This document shows positions 8,794-17,208 of a stretch of DNA of 64,000 bases, in pieces. A model generated the notes under the pieces. The model searched no databases and was not told where the DNA came from. It was given only the letters and a program-made list of their open reading frames with translations. The DNA comes from Limosilactobacillus secaliphilus (lineage in GTDB: Bacteria > Bacillota > Bacilli > Lactobacillales > Lactobacillaceae): contig NZ_JQBW01000006.1 in NCBI RefSeq assembly GCF_001437055.1, forward strand, positions 207,966 to 271,965. The letters run 5' to 3'. The position numbers and the translations under genes are program-made. Each line of letters opens with the position of its first letter. Positions within the stretch are counted from its first letter, which is position 1.

Positions 8794-8840
8794 ACAAAAA
8801 GGGCGTGCAAGCAAAGCCGGAAATGACTCTGTGCATGCCC
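8794..8840 (-). terminator. Terminator after the Bax-inhibitor-like gene
   Basis: GGGCATGCA / TGCACGCCC stem (one A-C mismatch), loop of about 20 bases, then TTTTTG on the minus strand, between this gene and polA. Confidence 0.65.
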
Positions 8841-8863
8841 AAATTTAATCTAATAATGATCAA

Positions 8864-9574
8864 CTAGTTACGGTCGCTCATTCCGAAAATTTGTAAGAAT
8901 GAGATGAAGAGGTTGATGAAGTCTAGGTACAGCTGTAAGGCACCTAAAATTGCCAAACCGCCGACCGACATCTCACTGCCGTAGTTAACGTAAATGGCCT
9001 TCATCTTTTGTGCATCCCAAGCGGTCAGAACAGTGAAGATGATGACCGCGATGAATGAGAAGACGTAGGTGATGGCTGCGGAACGCAAGAACATGTTGAT
9101 GATGTAAGCAATCATCAAAGCGATCAGTGCCGCAAAGGCGTGACTGCCAGCCCGACTCAAATCGCGCTTGGTGAACGTCCCCATCAAAGTCATCGTGATG
9201 AAGACTGCTGAAGATGACAGGAAGGCAGCCGCAATGTTAGCAGCCGTGTAAGCCATTGAAATCAATGAGAATTCGAAGCCGTAAATGACGGCGACGACCA
9301 TCAACATCAAAAAGCTACCGGCTGGGTTCCGAGTGGCACTGAAGCTGATTCCCATTGACAAAGCGATTGGCAATAAGAGAATCAGCCAGACCATCCCAGG
9401 GTGAGCACTGACAAAGGCCATCGAAGCGGCGCGGAAAGGCACCATTGTTAAGTAAGCCACGAAGGCCGAAACCAACACTGACAAGGACATGTAGCCGTAC
9501 ATGCGTCCTAAGAATGCATTCAGGCCAGCCCCAGCGTTGACTTCGCGCCGTGGTTCTCTGGAGTAATTATCCAA
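8864..9574 (-). CDS. Bax inhibitor-1 (BI-1/YccA) family membrane protein
   Basis: Seven-helix membrane protein of the Bax inhibitor-1/YccA family, 236 residues; bacterial members are calcium-leak or stress-related channels or FtsH modulators, but the role in lactobacilli is not established. Hydrophobic segments fill nearly the whole chain after a short polar N-terminus (MDNYSREPRREVNAG). The C-terminal LQLYLDFINLFISFLQIFG is the conserved family end. The start is TTG (9574-9572), eight bases after AGGAGG; no ATG lies near. It is transcribed alone, with a terminator before polA. Confidence 0.9.
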   Translation of the reverse strand: MDNYSREPRREVNAGAGLNAFLGRMYGYMSLSVLVSAFVAYLTMVPFRAASMAFVSAHPGMVWLILLLPIALSMGISFSATRNPAGSFLMLMVVAVIYGFEFSLISMAYTAANIAAAFLSSSAVFITMTLMGTFTKRDLSRAGSHAFAALIALMIAYIINMFLRSAAITYVFSFIAVIIFTVLTAWDAQKMKAIYVNYGSEMSVGGLAILGALQLYLDFINLFISFLQIFGMSDRN

Positions 9575-9653
9575 ATTAAAGACCTCCTATTAATTTGACT
9601 AATCTTGACGTTTATTAATGAGTATGCTAGCAAATGACCGGGTCAACTGCAAA

Positions 9654-10970
9654 TTATTTATCTTGATCCTTCATCAATTGCGCAAAACGTTCCTCATACT
9701 TTTGGATATCACCGGCGCCCATGAAGACCAGCACCTGTGAATGATACTGGCACAGGTCTGCCACGTGATCCATTGTTAATTCAACACTGCCAGGGATAAG
9801 GGCTTTTAAGTCGTCATCAGAGACGTGACCGCTGTGTTCCCGGATTGAACCGAAAATTGGCAGGATGTAAGTCTTGTCGGTCTTGGACAGTGCCTTACCA
9901 AATTCTGGCAGGTAAGCCTGCAGCCGTGAATAAGTGTGTGGCTGGAAAACCGCGATAATCTGCTTGTCAGGGAACTTTTGCCGAGCCGCATCAATCGTCG
10001 CTTTGATTTCGGACGGGTGGTGCGCGTAATCGTCAACAACCGTGATATCCCCAACCTGCTTGACACTGAAGCGCCGTTTAACGCCCTTGAAGTTGGCCAA
10101 CTCTTTTTTAATTTGATCCAGGTCAACGTGTTCCATGTAAGCAGCCGCAATCACCGCCAAACTGTTTAAGATGCTGTGTTCGCCGTATAGCTGAATGCTG
10201 AACCGTCCCAACTTCTGATCGCGGAAGTAGGCATCATAGGAAGAACCCTGGGCGTTGCGGACAATATTAGTCGCCCGAAAATCGTCGTTCTCACTGGTCC
10301 CGTAGTAGTAAATCGGCACGTCAACCTGCAATTTACGTAGGTTTTCGTCGTCGCCATAGGCAAAAATTCCCTTCTTCACCTGCCGGCCAAACTGTTCAAA
10401 TGACGACCGGACATCATCAATATCCTTAAAGAAGTCCGGGTGATCAAAATCGATGTTGGTCATGATGGCATAGTCGGGATGGTAAGCGAGGAAGTGGTTG
10501 CGGTACTCGTCGGCTTCAAAGACAAAGAAGCGTGAATCACTTTCACCCACGCCGACACCATCACCAATCAGGTAGCTGGTCGGCACAACATTGGCAAAGA
10601 CATGGGCTAGCAAGCCAGTCGTACTCGTCTTTCCATGGGCACCGGCGATACCGATTGAGATGTTGTTATTAACCACTTGTTCGACAGTTTGCGGGTAAGT
10701 TTGCACGGTCAGGCCCATCTCTTTTGCCCGCACGACTTCAGGATGGTCATCAGGAAATGCGTTCCCCTTAACCACGATCATTCCTGGCTTCAGATTGTCA
10801 GGGTTGAATGACAAAACCGGGATTCCCGCTGCGACAAGCGGCTTCTGGGTGAAAGTCTCTTTATCAATATCGGAGCCGGACACGTTGTTGCCTAAGCCCT
10901 TCAAGACGCGGGCCAAAGCAGCCATCCCTGTACCTTTGATCCCTACAAAATAATAGTTATGCACAGTCAT
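9654..10970 (-). CDS. murC: UDP-N-acetylmuramate--L-alanine ligase MurC
   Basis: Cytoplasmic Mur ligase adding L-Ala to UDP-MurNAc with ATP, the first amino-acid step of peptidoglycan precursor synthesis. It is 438 residues. The N-terminal Rossmann-like domain opens [15 protein letters not shown]; the ATP loop is [15 protein letters not shown] around residue 110; the acyl-phosphate region and the C-domain ([14 protein letters not shown] near 315) are intact. The RBS GAGAGG lies eight bases before the ATG. It follows ytpR by 14 bases, so the two form an operon. Confidence 0.97.
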   Translation of the reverse strand: MTVHNYYFVGIKGTGMAALARVLKGLGNNVSGSDIDKETFTQKPLVAAGIPVLSFNPDNLKPGMIVVKGNAFPDDHPEVVRAKEMGLTVQTYPQTVEQVVNNNISIGIAGAHGKTSTTGLLAHVFANVVPTSYLIGDGVGVGESDSRFFVFEADEYRNHFLAYHPDYAIMTNIDFDHPDFFKDIDDVRSSFEQFGRQVKKGIFAYGDDENLRKLQVDVPIYYYGTSENDDFRATNIVRNAQGSSYDAYFRDQKLGRFSIQLYGEHSILNSLAVIAAAYMEHVDLDQIKKELANFKGVKRRFSVKQVGDITVVDDYAHHPSEIKATIDAARQKFPDKQIIAVFQPHTYSRLQAYLPEFGKALSKTDKTYILPIFGSIREHSGHVSDDDLKALIPGSVELTMDHVADLCQYHSQVLVFMGAGDIQKYEERFAQLMKDQDK

Positions 10971-10984
10971 GATGAATGCCTCTC

Positions 10985-11623
10985 TTAAGCGAACAATTGA
11001 TTGCCGCGCTTAAAGTCAAACGCAGCCCCATTTTCAGCAAAGTCATCGTCCAAAATCAGGCAACCTGGCTTCTGGGGTGCATTCTTCAATGCTAATTCAC
11101 GGGCCGCACAAATCATGCCGTCACTTTCAACTCCCAGCAGCTTGCCGGGCCAAATAATCTTGCCATCTGGCATCATTGTCCCAACGTTGGCAACGACAAC
11201 CTTGATGTGGTTACGCAAGTTAACGGAGCCGCAGACAATTTGCTGAGTGTGGTCGCCAAGGTTGACTTTGGTGATGTGCAGGTGGTCAGACTTCGGGTGA
11301 TCGCTGACCTCTTCCACATAACCTACTTGGAAGTGCGGCGTTGGATCAAAAGTCAGGCGCTGGTCCATCCCTGCTGCCTGGGCCGCCTGATTCAGTTGAT
11401 CAACTTCTTCCTTAGTTAGGTTGACTTGACCATTTTCATCCTTCAAACGTGGCAAGATCTGGCTGGCATTCAAGAAATTGTAGCCTAACAAATGGCCGGA
11501 TTTCTTGTCTGTCACGGCCACCACGTCACCCTTTTGACTGACGGTTTGTGCCGCCGTATCTGGTGCCGTTAATACCACTAAGATGTCTCCCATTACTTTC
11601 GGATTGTAACTTGCAATCAGCAT
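10985..11623 (-). CDS. ytpR: YtpR family tRNA-binding domain protein
   Basis: YtpR-type protein with an N-terminal DUF4479 region and a C-terminal EMAP/tRNA_bind OB-fold like that of PheT and MetG ([20 protein letters not shown], then [10 protein letters not shown] and [11 protein letters not shown]). It is 212 residues from the ATG at 11623, which has GGAGAGA in front; the longer frame to 11674 lacks an RBS. Its function is unknown; the OB-fold suggests RNA binding. It overlaps functionally with nothing nearby but is a constant neighbour of murC and thioredoxin-like genes in lactobacilli. Confidence 0.9.
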   Translation of the reverse strand: MLIASYNPKVMGDILVVLTAPDTAAQTVSQKGDVVAVTDKKSGHLLGYNFLNASQILPRLKDENGQVNLTKEEVDQLNQAAQAAGMDQRLTFDPTPHFQVGYVEEVSDHPKSDHLHITKVNLGDHTQQIVCGSVNLRNHIKVVVANVGTMMPDGKIIWPGKLLGVESDGMICAARELALKNAPQKPGCLILDDDFAENGAAFDFKRGNQLFA

Positions 11624-11676
11624 TCTTATCTCTCCATCTCTTTCGTGTTTTTGCCATTTCTGGCACAGTCGCAATT

Positions 11677-11685
11677 ATTGTACCA
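11677..11685 (-). promoter_or_regulatory. Extended -10 promoter for ytpR-murC
   Basis: TGGTACAAT (TG-n-TACAAT) between the thioredoxin terminator and ytpR. Confidence 0.5.
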
Positions 11686-11721
11686 TAACGGCCTGTTGAT
11701 ATCTGCAGACACTACTGAAAT

Positions 11722-11745
11722 AAAAAAGCTGGAGAATCCTCCAGC
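11722..11745 (-). terminator. Terminator after the thioredoxin-like gene
   Basis: GCTGGAG-GATT-CTCCAGC stem followed by TTTTTTA on the minus strand, a textbook intrinsic terminator. Confidence 0.9.
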
Positions 11746-11755
11746 CATCGTTTGT

Positions 11756-12076
11756 CTATAATGCTTGACTCAAGAAGTTCTCAACCTCTTCTTTGGTCTT
11801 GCGCTTCTTGTTTACCAGCCGTGCCACTTCTTTGCCATCCTGGATTACCACAAAACTTGGAATTCCCATAATGCCAAAATCGGCAGCCAGTTCAATGTTA
11901 TCGTCACGGTTGATGGTGATGAACTTGGCTTGGGAGAAATCTTGTTCAATTTCTGGCATTGCCGGCTTAATGAAGTTACAGTCAGGGCACCAATCAGCGG
12001 TAAAGAATAAGACGTAGGTTCCCTGCTTGAACTTCTGGTTAAACTCGTTCATGTCCATATGAGCTAAAGTTTCCAT
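11756..12076 (-). CDS. Thioredoxin family protein
   Basis: Small cytoplasmic thioredoxin-fold protein of 106 residues. The redox site is WCPDC near residue 29, instead of the WCGPC of classical thioredoxin, and the cis-proline segment GIPSFVVIQDG is present around residue 75. Proteins of this type (YtpP-like) sit beside ytpR in Bacillota. It probably reduces or transfers disulfides in the cytosol; the partner is unknown. RBS GGGGG lies seven bases before the ATG. An extended -10 promoter (TG-G-TAAATT) can be seen upstream. Confidence 0.92.
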   Translation of the reverse strand: METLAHMDMNEFNQKFKQGTYVLFFTADWCPDCNFIKPAMPEIEQDFSQAKFITINRDDNIELAADFGIMGIPSFVVIQDGKEVARLVNKKRKTKEEVENFLSQAL

Positions 12077-12230
12077 CGCAAATCCCCCTTTGTTTTGTCC
12101 TCAATTTACCACAGTCATAATTGTCGGCACAACTATGCTGCCTTACAAGAAGATAGATAATTTGCGAATAATGTCAAATATGATAAGCTTAAGCTATTAT
12201 GCCGCTAATAAAGCAAGGTGAATCAACTAT

Positions 12231-12560
12231 ATGAACAACAGCAAAAGTATCGCTAATCCTTTAGTTATTTCAATGATCTTGGGGATGTCTGGCTTCGTCG
12301 GCTGGATGGCTGGTAAATTCGCTGGCAACCGCCAACAAAGTGCCAACGCCATCTTGCGACTGGTCATTAACGACTTCAAACGTGAAGGATCGGTTGTCGG
12401 CAGTTGGATTGATCATACACCGCGACCGTTCCAGCGTTTTGCGGTTCACACCCAAGCATATCGGGGTGGGATCCAACGTGTTGAAGACGGTAAAGTTGTT
12501 AATTACCGCTTCATTGCTGATGCCTATACAGGATCCATTCTTGATATGCAAAGACATTAA
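12231..12560 (+). CDS. Small membrane-anchored protein, PepSY-like C-terminus
   Basis: A 109-residue protein with one N-terminal hydrophobic segment (about residues 10-30: PLVISMILGMSGFVGWMAG) acting as a signal anchor. The outside part ends in YRGGIQRVEDGKVVNYRF and IADAYTGSILDMQR. The last stretch resembles the C-terminal strand pattern of PepSY domains (v-x-F-x-x-DA-x-T-G-x-V-L), which would suggest control of a secreted protease, but the match is short. Similar small proteins occur widely in lactobacilli without a known role. It stands alone on the plus strand with AAGGTG before the ATG and a bidirectional terminator after it. Confidence 0.7.
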   Translation: MNNSKSIANPLVISMILGMSGFVGWMAGKFAGNRQQSANAILRLVINDFKREGSVVGSWIDHTPRPFQRFAVHTQAYRGGIQRVEDGKVVNYRFIADAYTGSILDMQRH

Positions 12561-12576
12561 AGCATTTTAAATGATA

Positions 12577-12615
12577 AATACCCCCTTAGCACTTCTCAGT
12601 ACTAAGGGGGTATTT
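12577..12615. terminator. Bidirectional terminator
   Basis: AATACCCCCTTAG / CTAAGGGGGTATT stem (13 bp) between the plus-strand anchor protein and the leftward aldolase gene. It can serve both. Confidence 0.85.
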
Positions 12616-12654
12616 GTATGCGTTGAATAATTTAAGTGGAGTGTTTGATAAGGA

Positions 12655-13395
12655 TTAAACAGTCATTGCTTCTTTTTCATCCAGAATGCTGAAGCCTAAT
12701 GACTTGATGTCGTTATCAAAGCCCTTGACCGTGTCTAAGGCAACGTCAGCGGGAGTGAAGCTGCGACGTGCATTGTACTTGGCCAAAATCTTTGGCGGAA
12801 CAGTGATGATGTCGATACCAGCCTTTTCAGCTTGGTAGATGTTGTAAACTTCACGGGTAGCTGCCCATAAGGTTTCAACGTTTGGATAATCGGCACACAG
12901 TTCAACACTGCGATCAACGAAGTTTTGTGGATCGCGGCCAGTGTCAGCAACCCGCCCAACAAAGAGGGAGATGATTGCTGGAGTCGTTGAGTTCAATGCA
13001 GCCAGTGCAGCTTCAACTTGGTAGTCAGTGGTGATGGCAGTGACGTTAACCTTAACGCCGCTGTTGGACAGGTCACTGATTAATTTAGTGTTGTAATTAC
13101 CATTCAAGTTTAAGATTGGAATCTTAACGTAAACGTTCTTGCTCAGTGCAGATAACGTCAAAGCTTCCTTCTTCATTGTTTCAGGATCTTGGCTAAAGAC
13201 TTCGAATGAAATGCAGTAGTCAGGGAATTCAGAAACAACTTCATGTGCAAATTTCAGGTAGTTAGTAATGCCTGCACGCTTCATCAGTGATGGATTAGTT
13301 GTGAACCCAGTCAGATAATCGTTCTTTGCCATTTCACGCATAGCATTGATTTCAGCTCCGTCAGAGTAAACTTTGACTGAAAATTCGTTCTTCAT
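12655..13395 (-). CDS. Transaldolase / fructose-6-phosphate aldolase family protein
   Basis: TIM-barrel aldolase of the transaldolase/FSA family, 246 residues from ATG 13395 (AAAGGA upstream). Visible motifs are the TTNPSLMKR N-terminal loop, the KIPILN strand whose lysine is in the position of the Schiff-base Lys, and SLFVGRVADTGRD typical of this family. Class I aldolases of this type move a dihydroxyacetone unit between sugar phosphates; whether this one acts as transaldolase or as FSA cannot be told. Its own promoter lies about 160 bases upstream with a cre-like site and a perfect 17-base palindrome in between, so sugar-dependent control is likely. Confidence 0.88.
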   Translation of the reverse strand: MKNEFSVKVYSDGAEINAMREMAKNDYLTGFTTNPSLMKRAGITNYLKFAHEVVSEFPDYCISFEVFSQDPETMKKEALTLSALSKNVYVKIPILNLNGNYNTKLISDLSNSGVKVNVTAITTDYQVEAALAALNSTTPAIISLFVGRVADTGRDPQNFVDRSVELCADYPNVETLWAATREVYNIYQAEKAGIDIITVPPKILAKYNARRSFTPADVALDTVKGFDNDIKSLGFSILDEKEAMTV

Positions 13396-13451
13396 TTTAT
13401 AGGTTCCTTTCACAAATAAAAACTATACCAATTGCGGTATTAATCATCTAT

Positions 13452-13468
13452 GTGTCATATACTGACAC
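13452..13468. promoter_or_regulatory. Perfect palindromic operator candidate
   Basis: GTGTCA-TATAC-TGACAC, six-base perfect arms with a five-base spacer, in the leader of the aldolase gene about 55 bases before its start. No regulator gene is adjacent, so the binding protein is unknown. Confidence 0.55.
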
Positions 13469-13565
13469 TAACTAACCCAATCGTCAACCCCAATTGAGCA
13501 AATTAATTTTTCTCAAAATGATAAACGTATGTCATTAATAATCTTAAATTAACGGCAATCCAGTT

Positions 13566-13603
13566 ATTATAAAAGCTTGTTTGTGATTTGATAATCGTTT
13601 ACA
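13566..13603 (-). promoter_or_regulatory. Promoter with overlapping cre-like site
   Basis: TTATCA (13594-13589), 17-base spacer, TATAAT (13571-13566). The -35 overlaps TGTAAACGATTATCA (minus strand), which carries the TGTAAACG half of a catabolite-responsive element but has a spacing one base off in the other half. CcpA repression is plausible, not proven. Except for these sites and the palindrome, the 13396-13734 gap is AT-rich with no gene. Confidence 0.6.
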
Positions 13604-13734
13604 AAAAGCGGTAAAAATAAAATTAATCTTTTTTCGAAATTCCCGTCAAAGCCACCTATACCAATTTATAATTTTGGTCTATTTTTAATAAAATTGAACA
13701 AGCCAAACCAATTCTCTAATTATTAATTTTGCTT

Positions 13735-13778
13735 GTGAAAAAGAAAGCCAGTGTCTGCAATCATGCAAACACTGGCCT
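13735..13778 (-). terminator. Terminator after trmB
   Basis: GCCAGTGTTTGCA / TGCAGACACTGGC stem followed by TTTCTTTTT on the minus strand. Confidence 0.9.
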
Positions 13779-13797
13779 TCATTCCAAGTGGTTATGT

Positions 13798-14439
13798 TCA
13801 ATTAAAATGGGCTGTTAATTTATAAATTGGTTGCCCCAACTCACTAAATTTGTGTTCATATTCGGTTTCAACATTCTGCTTAGCCTCGTCACTGTGGTGG
13901 AGGTCCAGCCATACGCCGTCAAATTGCATGCCGAAGTTGTTCATGCTGACCAACGAAAATTCAAAGAAGCCCATATTGTCAGTCTTCAATTCAATGGCAC
14001 CATGCGCTTTTAAGATCGTTTGATAGCCGCTTAAGAAGGTGTGGTAGGTTAAACGCCGCTTGGCATGGCGCTTCTTCGGCCAAGGATCAGAGAAATTCAG
14101 ATACATGCGGTCAATTGAGTGGGGCGCAAAAAAGTCCGTTAAGTCCGCGCCGTCAGCACAAACCAGCTGCAAGTTCGGCAACTTTTCTGGCAAAGCCTTC
14201 TTTAAGGCAATGGCTGCCACCGTGTGCTCCACTTCCAGCCCGATGAAGTTAATCTCCGGGTGGGCTTTGGCCATGCCAATGATAAACTGACCCTTGCCCA
14301 TGCCGACTTCAAGCTGCAGCGGCTGTTCTTTTTCAAATCGTTTATTCCATTCACCCTTGAGCTGAGCCGGGTCCATGACCATCATTTCTGGATGATCATG
14401 CATCAATGGTTCCGCCCATTTTTTATGTTTAACTCTCAT
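13798..14439 (-). CDS. trmB: tRNA (guanine-N7-)-methyltransferase
   Basis: SAM-dependent enzyme making m7G46 in the variable loop of many tRNAs. It is 213 residues, normal length. The SAM-binding motif is [11 protein letters not shown] near residue 41, and the TrmB signature [16 protein letters not shown] lies around residue 115. It starts 12 bases after ecsB with RBS GGAGCG, so it is the third gene of an ecsA-ecsB-trmB operon, an arrangement common in lactobacilli, and is closed by a strong terminator. Confidence 0.97.
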   Translation of the reverse strand: MRVKHKKWAEPLMHDHPEMMVMDPAQLKGEWNKRFEKEQPLQLEVGMGKGQFIIGMAKAHPEINFIGLEVEHTVAAIALKKALPEKLPNLQLVCADGADLTDFFAPHSIDRMYLNFSDPWPKKRHAKRRLTYHTFLSGYQTILKAHGAIELKTDNMGFFEFSLVSMNNFGMQFDGVWLDLHHSDEAKQNVETEYEHKFSELGQPIYKLTAHFN

Positions 14440-14451
14440 ATCAACGCTCCA

Positions 14452-15636
14452 TTACAATTTTTTGATTCGGTAATTTAGGTAATAGTGCACCAGCACATAT
14501 GCTTCGGCCAATGTCAACACCAGGTTCAAAAGCATAGTCAACCAGTGCAAATGCAACCCTAACGAGGCCACAGAAATCAAGACGGCGACAATGACCATCA
14601 ATTTCTGGCTGATCTGACGAAATGCCTGCACTTTGCTTCCCTGAGCAATGGGATAGATGTGGGTAAAGGCAATCTGGTCGAACTGGTCATAGAACGGTAC
14701 CAGTTGGACAAAAATCAGGTAAACCATCAGAATGGCTAGCACAGTATTCAGCCAAGCAACGGGAATGAAGAAAGCAATCAGCATGCCCAAGAAGGTCAGG
14801 CGCATGATCAGGCCACTGACTTCGGTATTTCTGACGAGGCCGCGGCTAAACAGGTAAGCCCATGGATCGCGGCCACCCAGCCAATTCACCAGTCCATCCG
14901 CAAACTTGCGCCGCCGCACTTGTCCTTGCACACTTGGCACATCCGTAAACAGGTTGAAGAAGCGATAAACACCCGTCATCCGGTCACTTTCCAGTGCAAC
15001 CGTCGCCCGCCAGTTGACCCGCTTACCACGTGTATTGACATACTGGAAGATTGCATCCGCTAGTGCCACCACTGCCCCCAGCAATGGGTTAACAAACCAG
15101 CAAATGATCCAAGCCACTGCCGGAATAACCCAGCTCATCCAAGTTAAGCGTTGTTGGGCAACAAAGAGCATCCGTTGCGAATAGATCAGGAGGTTGGCCG
15201 TTTTCAAACAAATGGTACTCAACCCGATGGCCACGATGTCCAACGTTGAGAGGTGCATGATCACCATCGCTAATGGCAAGGCAATCAATACACCGGCTAA
15301 ACTCATGATGATCGCTAACACCCAACTGTAGGCATAGGCAGACCGGAAATAATCCTGCATGCTGTCGGACTGGGGCAATAAGAAGACGGGGTCAGCCTTT
15401 TGAATCAAGCTGGCAACCCGCCCCAATTGCACGAACAGGGTCAAGAAGAGAACTAAGACCCACTTAGGCCACCACATTGCCGGTGTCACACTCGGCAAAG
15501 CCTGCGAATAGCTATAGGCCAAAGCGCCCAGAATAAAGAACAGGGCGATCACAAAATGGTCGTTAAACACTAAGCGCCAGTACTTTAACAGCAAGAGAAA
15601 ATGGCGCTGACGCCGCTTTTCAAATAACTTATTCAT
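14452..15636 (-). CDS. ecsB: ABC transporter permease EcsB
   Basis: Polytopic membrane subunit of the Ecs ABC transporter, 394 residues with about eight to ten hydrophobic segments and the EcsB N-terminus (MNKLFEKRRQRHFLLLLKYWRLVFNDH). Ecs affects secretion, competence and site-2 protease activity (RasP) in Bacillus; the substrate is not settled. The start at ATG 15636 overlaps the end of ecsA by eight bases with AAGGGTG upstream, showing coupling. The longer frame reading into ecsA is not used. Confidence 0.93.
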   Translation of the reverse strand: MNKLFEKRRQRHFLLLLKYWRLVFNDHFVIALFFILGALAYSYSQALPSVTPAMWWPKWVLVLFLTLFVQLGRVASLIQKADPVFLLPQSDSMQDYFRSAYAYSWVLAIIMSLAGVLIALPLAMVIMHLSTLDIVAIGLSTICLKTANLLIYSQRMLFVAQQRLTWMSWVIPAVAWIICWFVNPLLGAVVALADAIFQYVNTRGKRVNWRATVALESDRMTGVYRFFNLFTDVPSVQGQVRRRKFADGLVNWLGGRDPWAYLFSRGLVRNTEVSGLIMRLTFLGMLIAFFIPVAWLNTVLAILMVYLIFVQLVPFYDQFDQIAFTHIYPIAQGSKVQAFRQISQKLMVIVAVLISVASLGLHLHWLTMLLNLVLTLAEAYVLVHYYLNYRIKKL

Positions 15637-16366
15637 GCTGGTCACCCTTAGCAAGCTGCAGGTAGATATCACTCAAAGAAGCATTTGGCTGGCCACTTTG
15701 GGCTTGTAATTCTTGCAATGTGCCCGACACCTTGACCTGACCCTCGTTGAGCAAGACAAAGCGATCACAGTAACGCTGGGCAGTATCCAGGACGTGGGTC
15801 GACATTAAAATGCCCACTCCCTGCTTCTTCTTTTCGTCAATCAATTGCAAGAGGTCATGGACGGCCAGCGGGTCCAAGCCGTAGAATGGTTCATCAACGA
15901 ACAGCATTTTTGCATCTGTCATGAACGCACAGACAATCATGACCTTCTGCCGCATCCCCTTGGAAAAGTCAGCGGGGAACCAATCCAGTTTGTTGTCGAG
16001 GCGGAAGGTCTTTAACAGCTTTTGGGCACGTTGCCAGGCCGTCTCGTTGTCCAAACCATAGGCATTGATGGTCAGCTGCAAGTGCTCTCTTAACGTCAAT
16101 TCATCGTACAAAATTGGCGTTTCAGGCACATAGGCGATCTGTTGCTTGTAGGCCGACGGATCAGTCTGTAAATTAACACCATTCAGCTTAATTTCGCCCG
16201 CAAATGGCTTCAGCAAACCGATCAGGTGGTTGATGGTGGTCGATTTACCGGCACCATTGAGGCCGATCAGCCCCACCAATTCACCGGGTTCCACTTTAAA
16301 GCTCACCTTATGTAAGACCGGAATTTTAGAATAGCCGCCAACTAAATCAGAAACTTCAAGTGACAT
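15629..16366 (-). CDS. ecsA: ABC transporter ATP-binding protein EcsA
   Basis: ATPase subunit of the Ecs transporter, 245 residues. Walker A is GLNGAGKST near residue 37, the signature segment is FSKGMRQKVMI near 138, and Walker B is MLFVDEPFYGLDP near 160, followed by the switch His in STHVLD. It is the first gene of ecsA-ecsB-trmB. An extended -10 promoter (TG-A-TATAAT, 16403-16395) lies upstream and the RBS GGGAG is well placed. It is divergent from hit. Confidence 0.96.
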   Translation of the reverse strand: MSLEVSDLVGGYSKIPVLHKVSFKVEPGELVGLIGLNGAGKSTTINHLIGLLKPFAGEIKLNGVNLQTDPSAYKQQIAYVPETPILYDELTLREHLQLTINAYGLDNETAWQRAQKLLKTFRLDNKLDWFPADFSKGMRQKVMIVCAFMTDAKMLFVDEPFYGLDPLAVHDLLQLIDEKKKQGVGILMSTHVLDTAQRYCDRFVLLNEGQVKVSGTLQELQAQSGQPNASLSDIYLQLAKGDQHE

Positions 16367-16394
16367 AGTGTGCTCCCTTCTTTTTATCCTGCTA

Positions 16395-16458
16395 ATTATA
16401 TCACAGGGCCCCTCGGCAATTTGCTGAATGGCCGGACAATTTAAACTTGCGGTATAAT
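16395..16458. promoter_or_regulatory. Divergent promoters ecsA / hit
   Basis: Leftward: TGATATAAT at 16403-16395 (extended -10). Rightward: TATAAT at 16453-16458 about 35 bases before hit. Neither has a strong -35 hexamer. Confidence 0.5.
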
Positions 16459-16493
16459 GAATTTACACGATTCTAGAGAAATGAGGCGATTCC

Positions 16494-16919
16494 ATGAACG
16501 ATTGCATTTTTTGTAAGATTATCAACGGTGATATCCCGAGTTACACGGTTTATGAAGACGATGTGGTGAAGGCCTTTCTGGACATCTCACAGGTTACCCC
16601 AGGTCATACCCTGATGGTGCCAAAGAAGCATGTGCAAGATATCTTTGCTTATGACGACGAACTGGCACAGGCAGTCTTTGCACGTCTGCCAAAGGTGGCC
16701 CGCGCCATCAAGGCTTCCAACCCGAACATCAAGGGAATGAACATTTTAAACAACAATGGCAAGGTGGCCTACCAATCCGTCTTCCATTCTCACATCCACT
16801 TGATTCCTCGTTACAGTGCAGATGATGGCTTCGGAATGAAGTTCACCGACCACTCCAAAGAAATGACCCCTGACAAGTACAAGGAAATTCAGCAGTCAAT
16901 CATCGATCAATTCAAGTAA
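16494..16919 (+). CDS. hit: HIT family hydrolase
   Basis: Histidine-triad nucleotide hydrolase of 141 residues, opening CIFCKIINGDIPSYTVYEDD, which is typical of Gram-positive Hit proteins. The catalytic triad HSHIHLI (H-phi-H-phi-H-phi-phi pattern) lies around residue 98. HIT proteins cleave AMP-linked substrates such as adenosine phosphoramidates. The RBS GAGGCG precedes the ATG. It is divergent from ecsA, as in Bacillus, and is followed at 13 bases by a small gene that shares the terminator. Confidence 0.95.
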   Translation: MNDCIFCKIINGDIPSYTVYEDDVVKAFLDISQVTPGHTLMVPKKHVQDIFAYDDELAQAVFARLPKVARAIKASNPNIKGMNILNNNGKVAYQSVFHSHIHLIPRYSADDGFGMKFTDHSKEMTPDKYKEIQQSIIDQFK

Positions 16920-16932
16920 TTGGAGCGATTTT

Positions 16933-17145
16933 ATGTTTGAAAAAACTAAGAGTGTCTGGAAGGCCGGCAAACGGGTTCAAGCTGAGGTTAACAACCTGCA
17001 AGCTAACCTAAAAAAGCTGGCCGCATCACAGGATAACCTAACCGCTTTTCAACACGATGTGCAACGAGCAGTGGATCGCTGGCAATTCAAGGCCCAGCCC
17101 CGCTTAGACAAAATCAACGAGCTGCTCAAACATCTCAATCAATGA
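16933..17145 (+). CDS. Small coiled-coil protein, unknown
   Basis: A 70-residue, highly charged, all-helical protein (QAEVNNLQANLKKLAASQDN) without signal peptide or membrane segment; the heptad-like spacing suggests a coiled coil. I do not recognise a named family. It starts 13 bases after hit with GGAGCG upstream, and the shared terminator makes a two-gene operon. Comparable small genes sit between hit and prsA in other lactobacilli. Confidence 0.75.
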   Translation: MFEKTKSVWKAGKRVQAEVNNLQANLKKLAASQDNLTAFQHDVQRAVDRWQFKAQPRLDKINELLKHLNQ

Positions 17146-17148
17146 TTA

Positions 17149-17187
17149 CAAAAAGGAGTGCGACTAAGAAGTCGCACTCCTTTTTTC
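17149..17187. terminator. Bidirectional terminator hit / prsA
   Basis: AAAAAGGAGTGCGACT / AGTCGCACTCCTTTTTT stem between convergent genes; strong in both directions. Confidence 0.92.
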
Positions 17188-17208
17188 TATTTGCTTTTAG
17201 CGAAGTGA

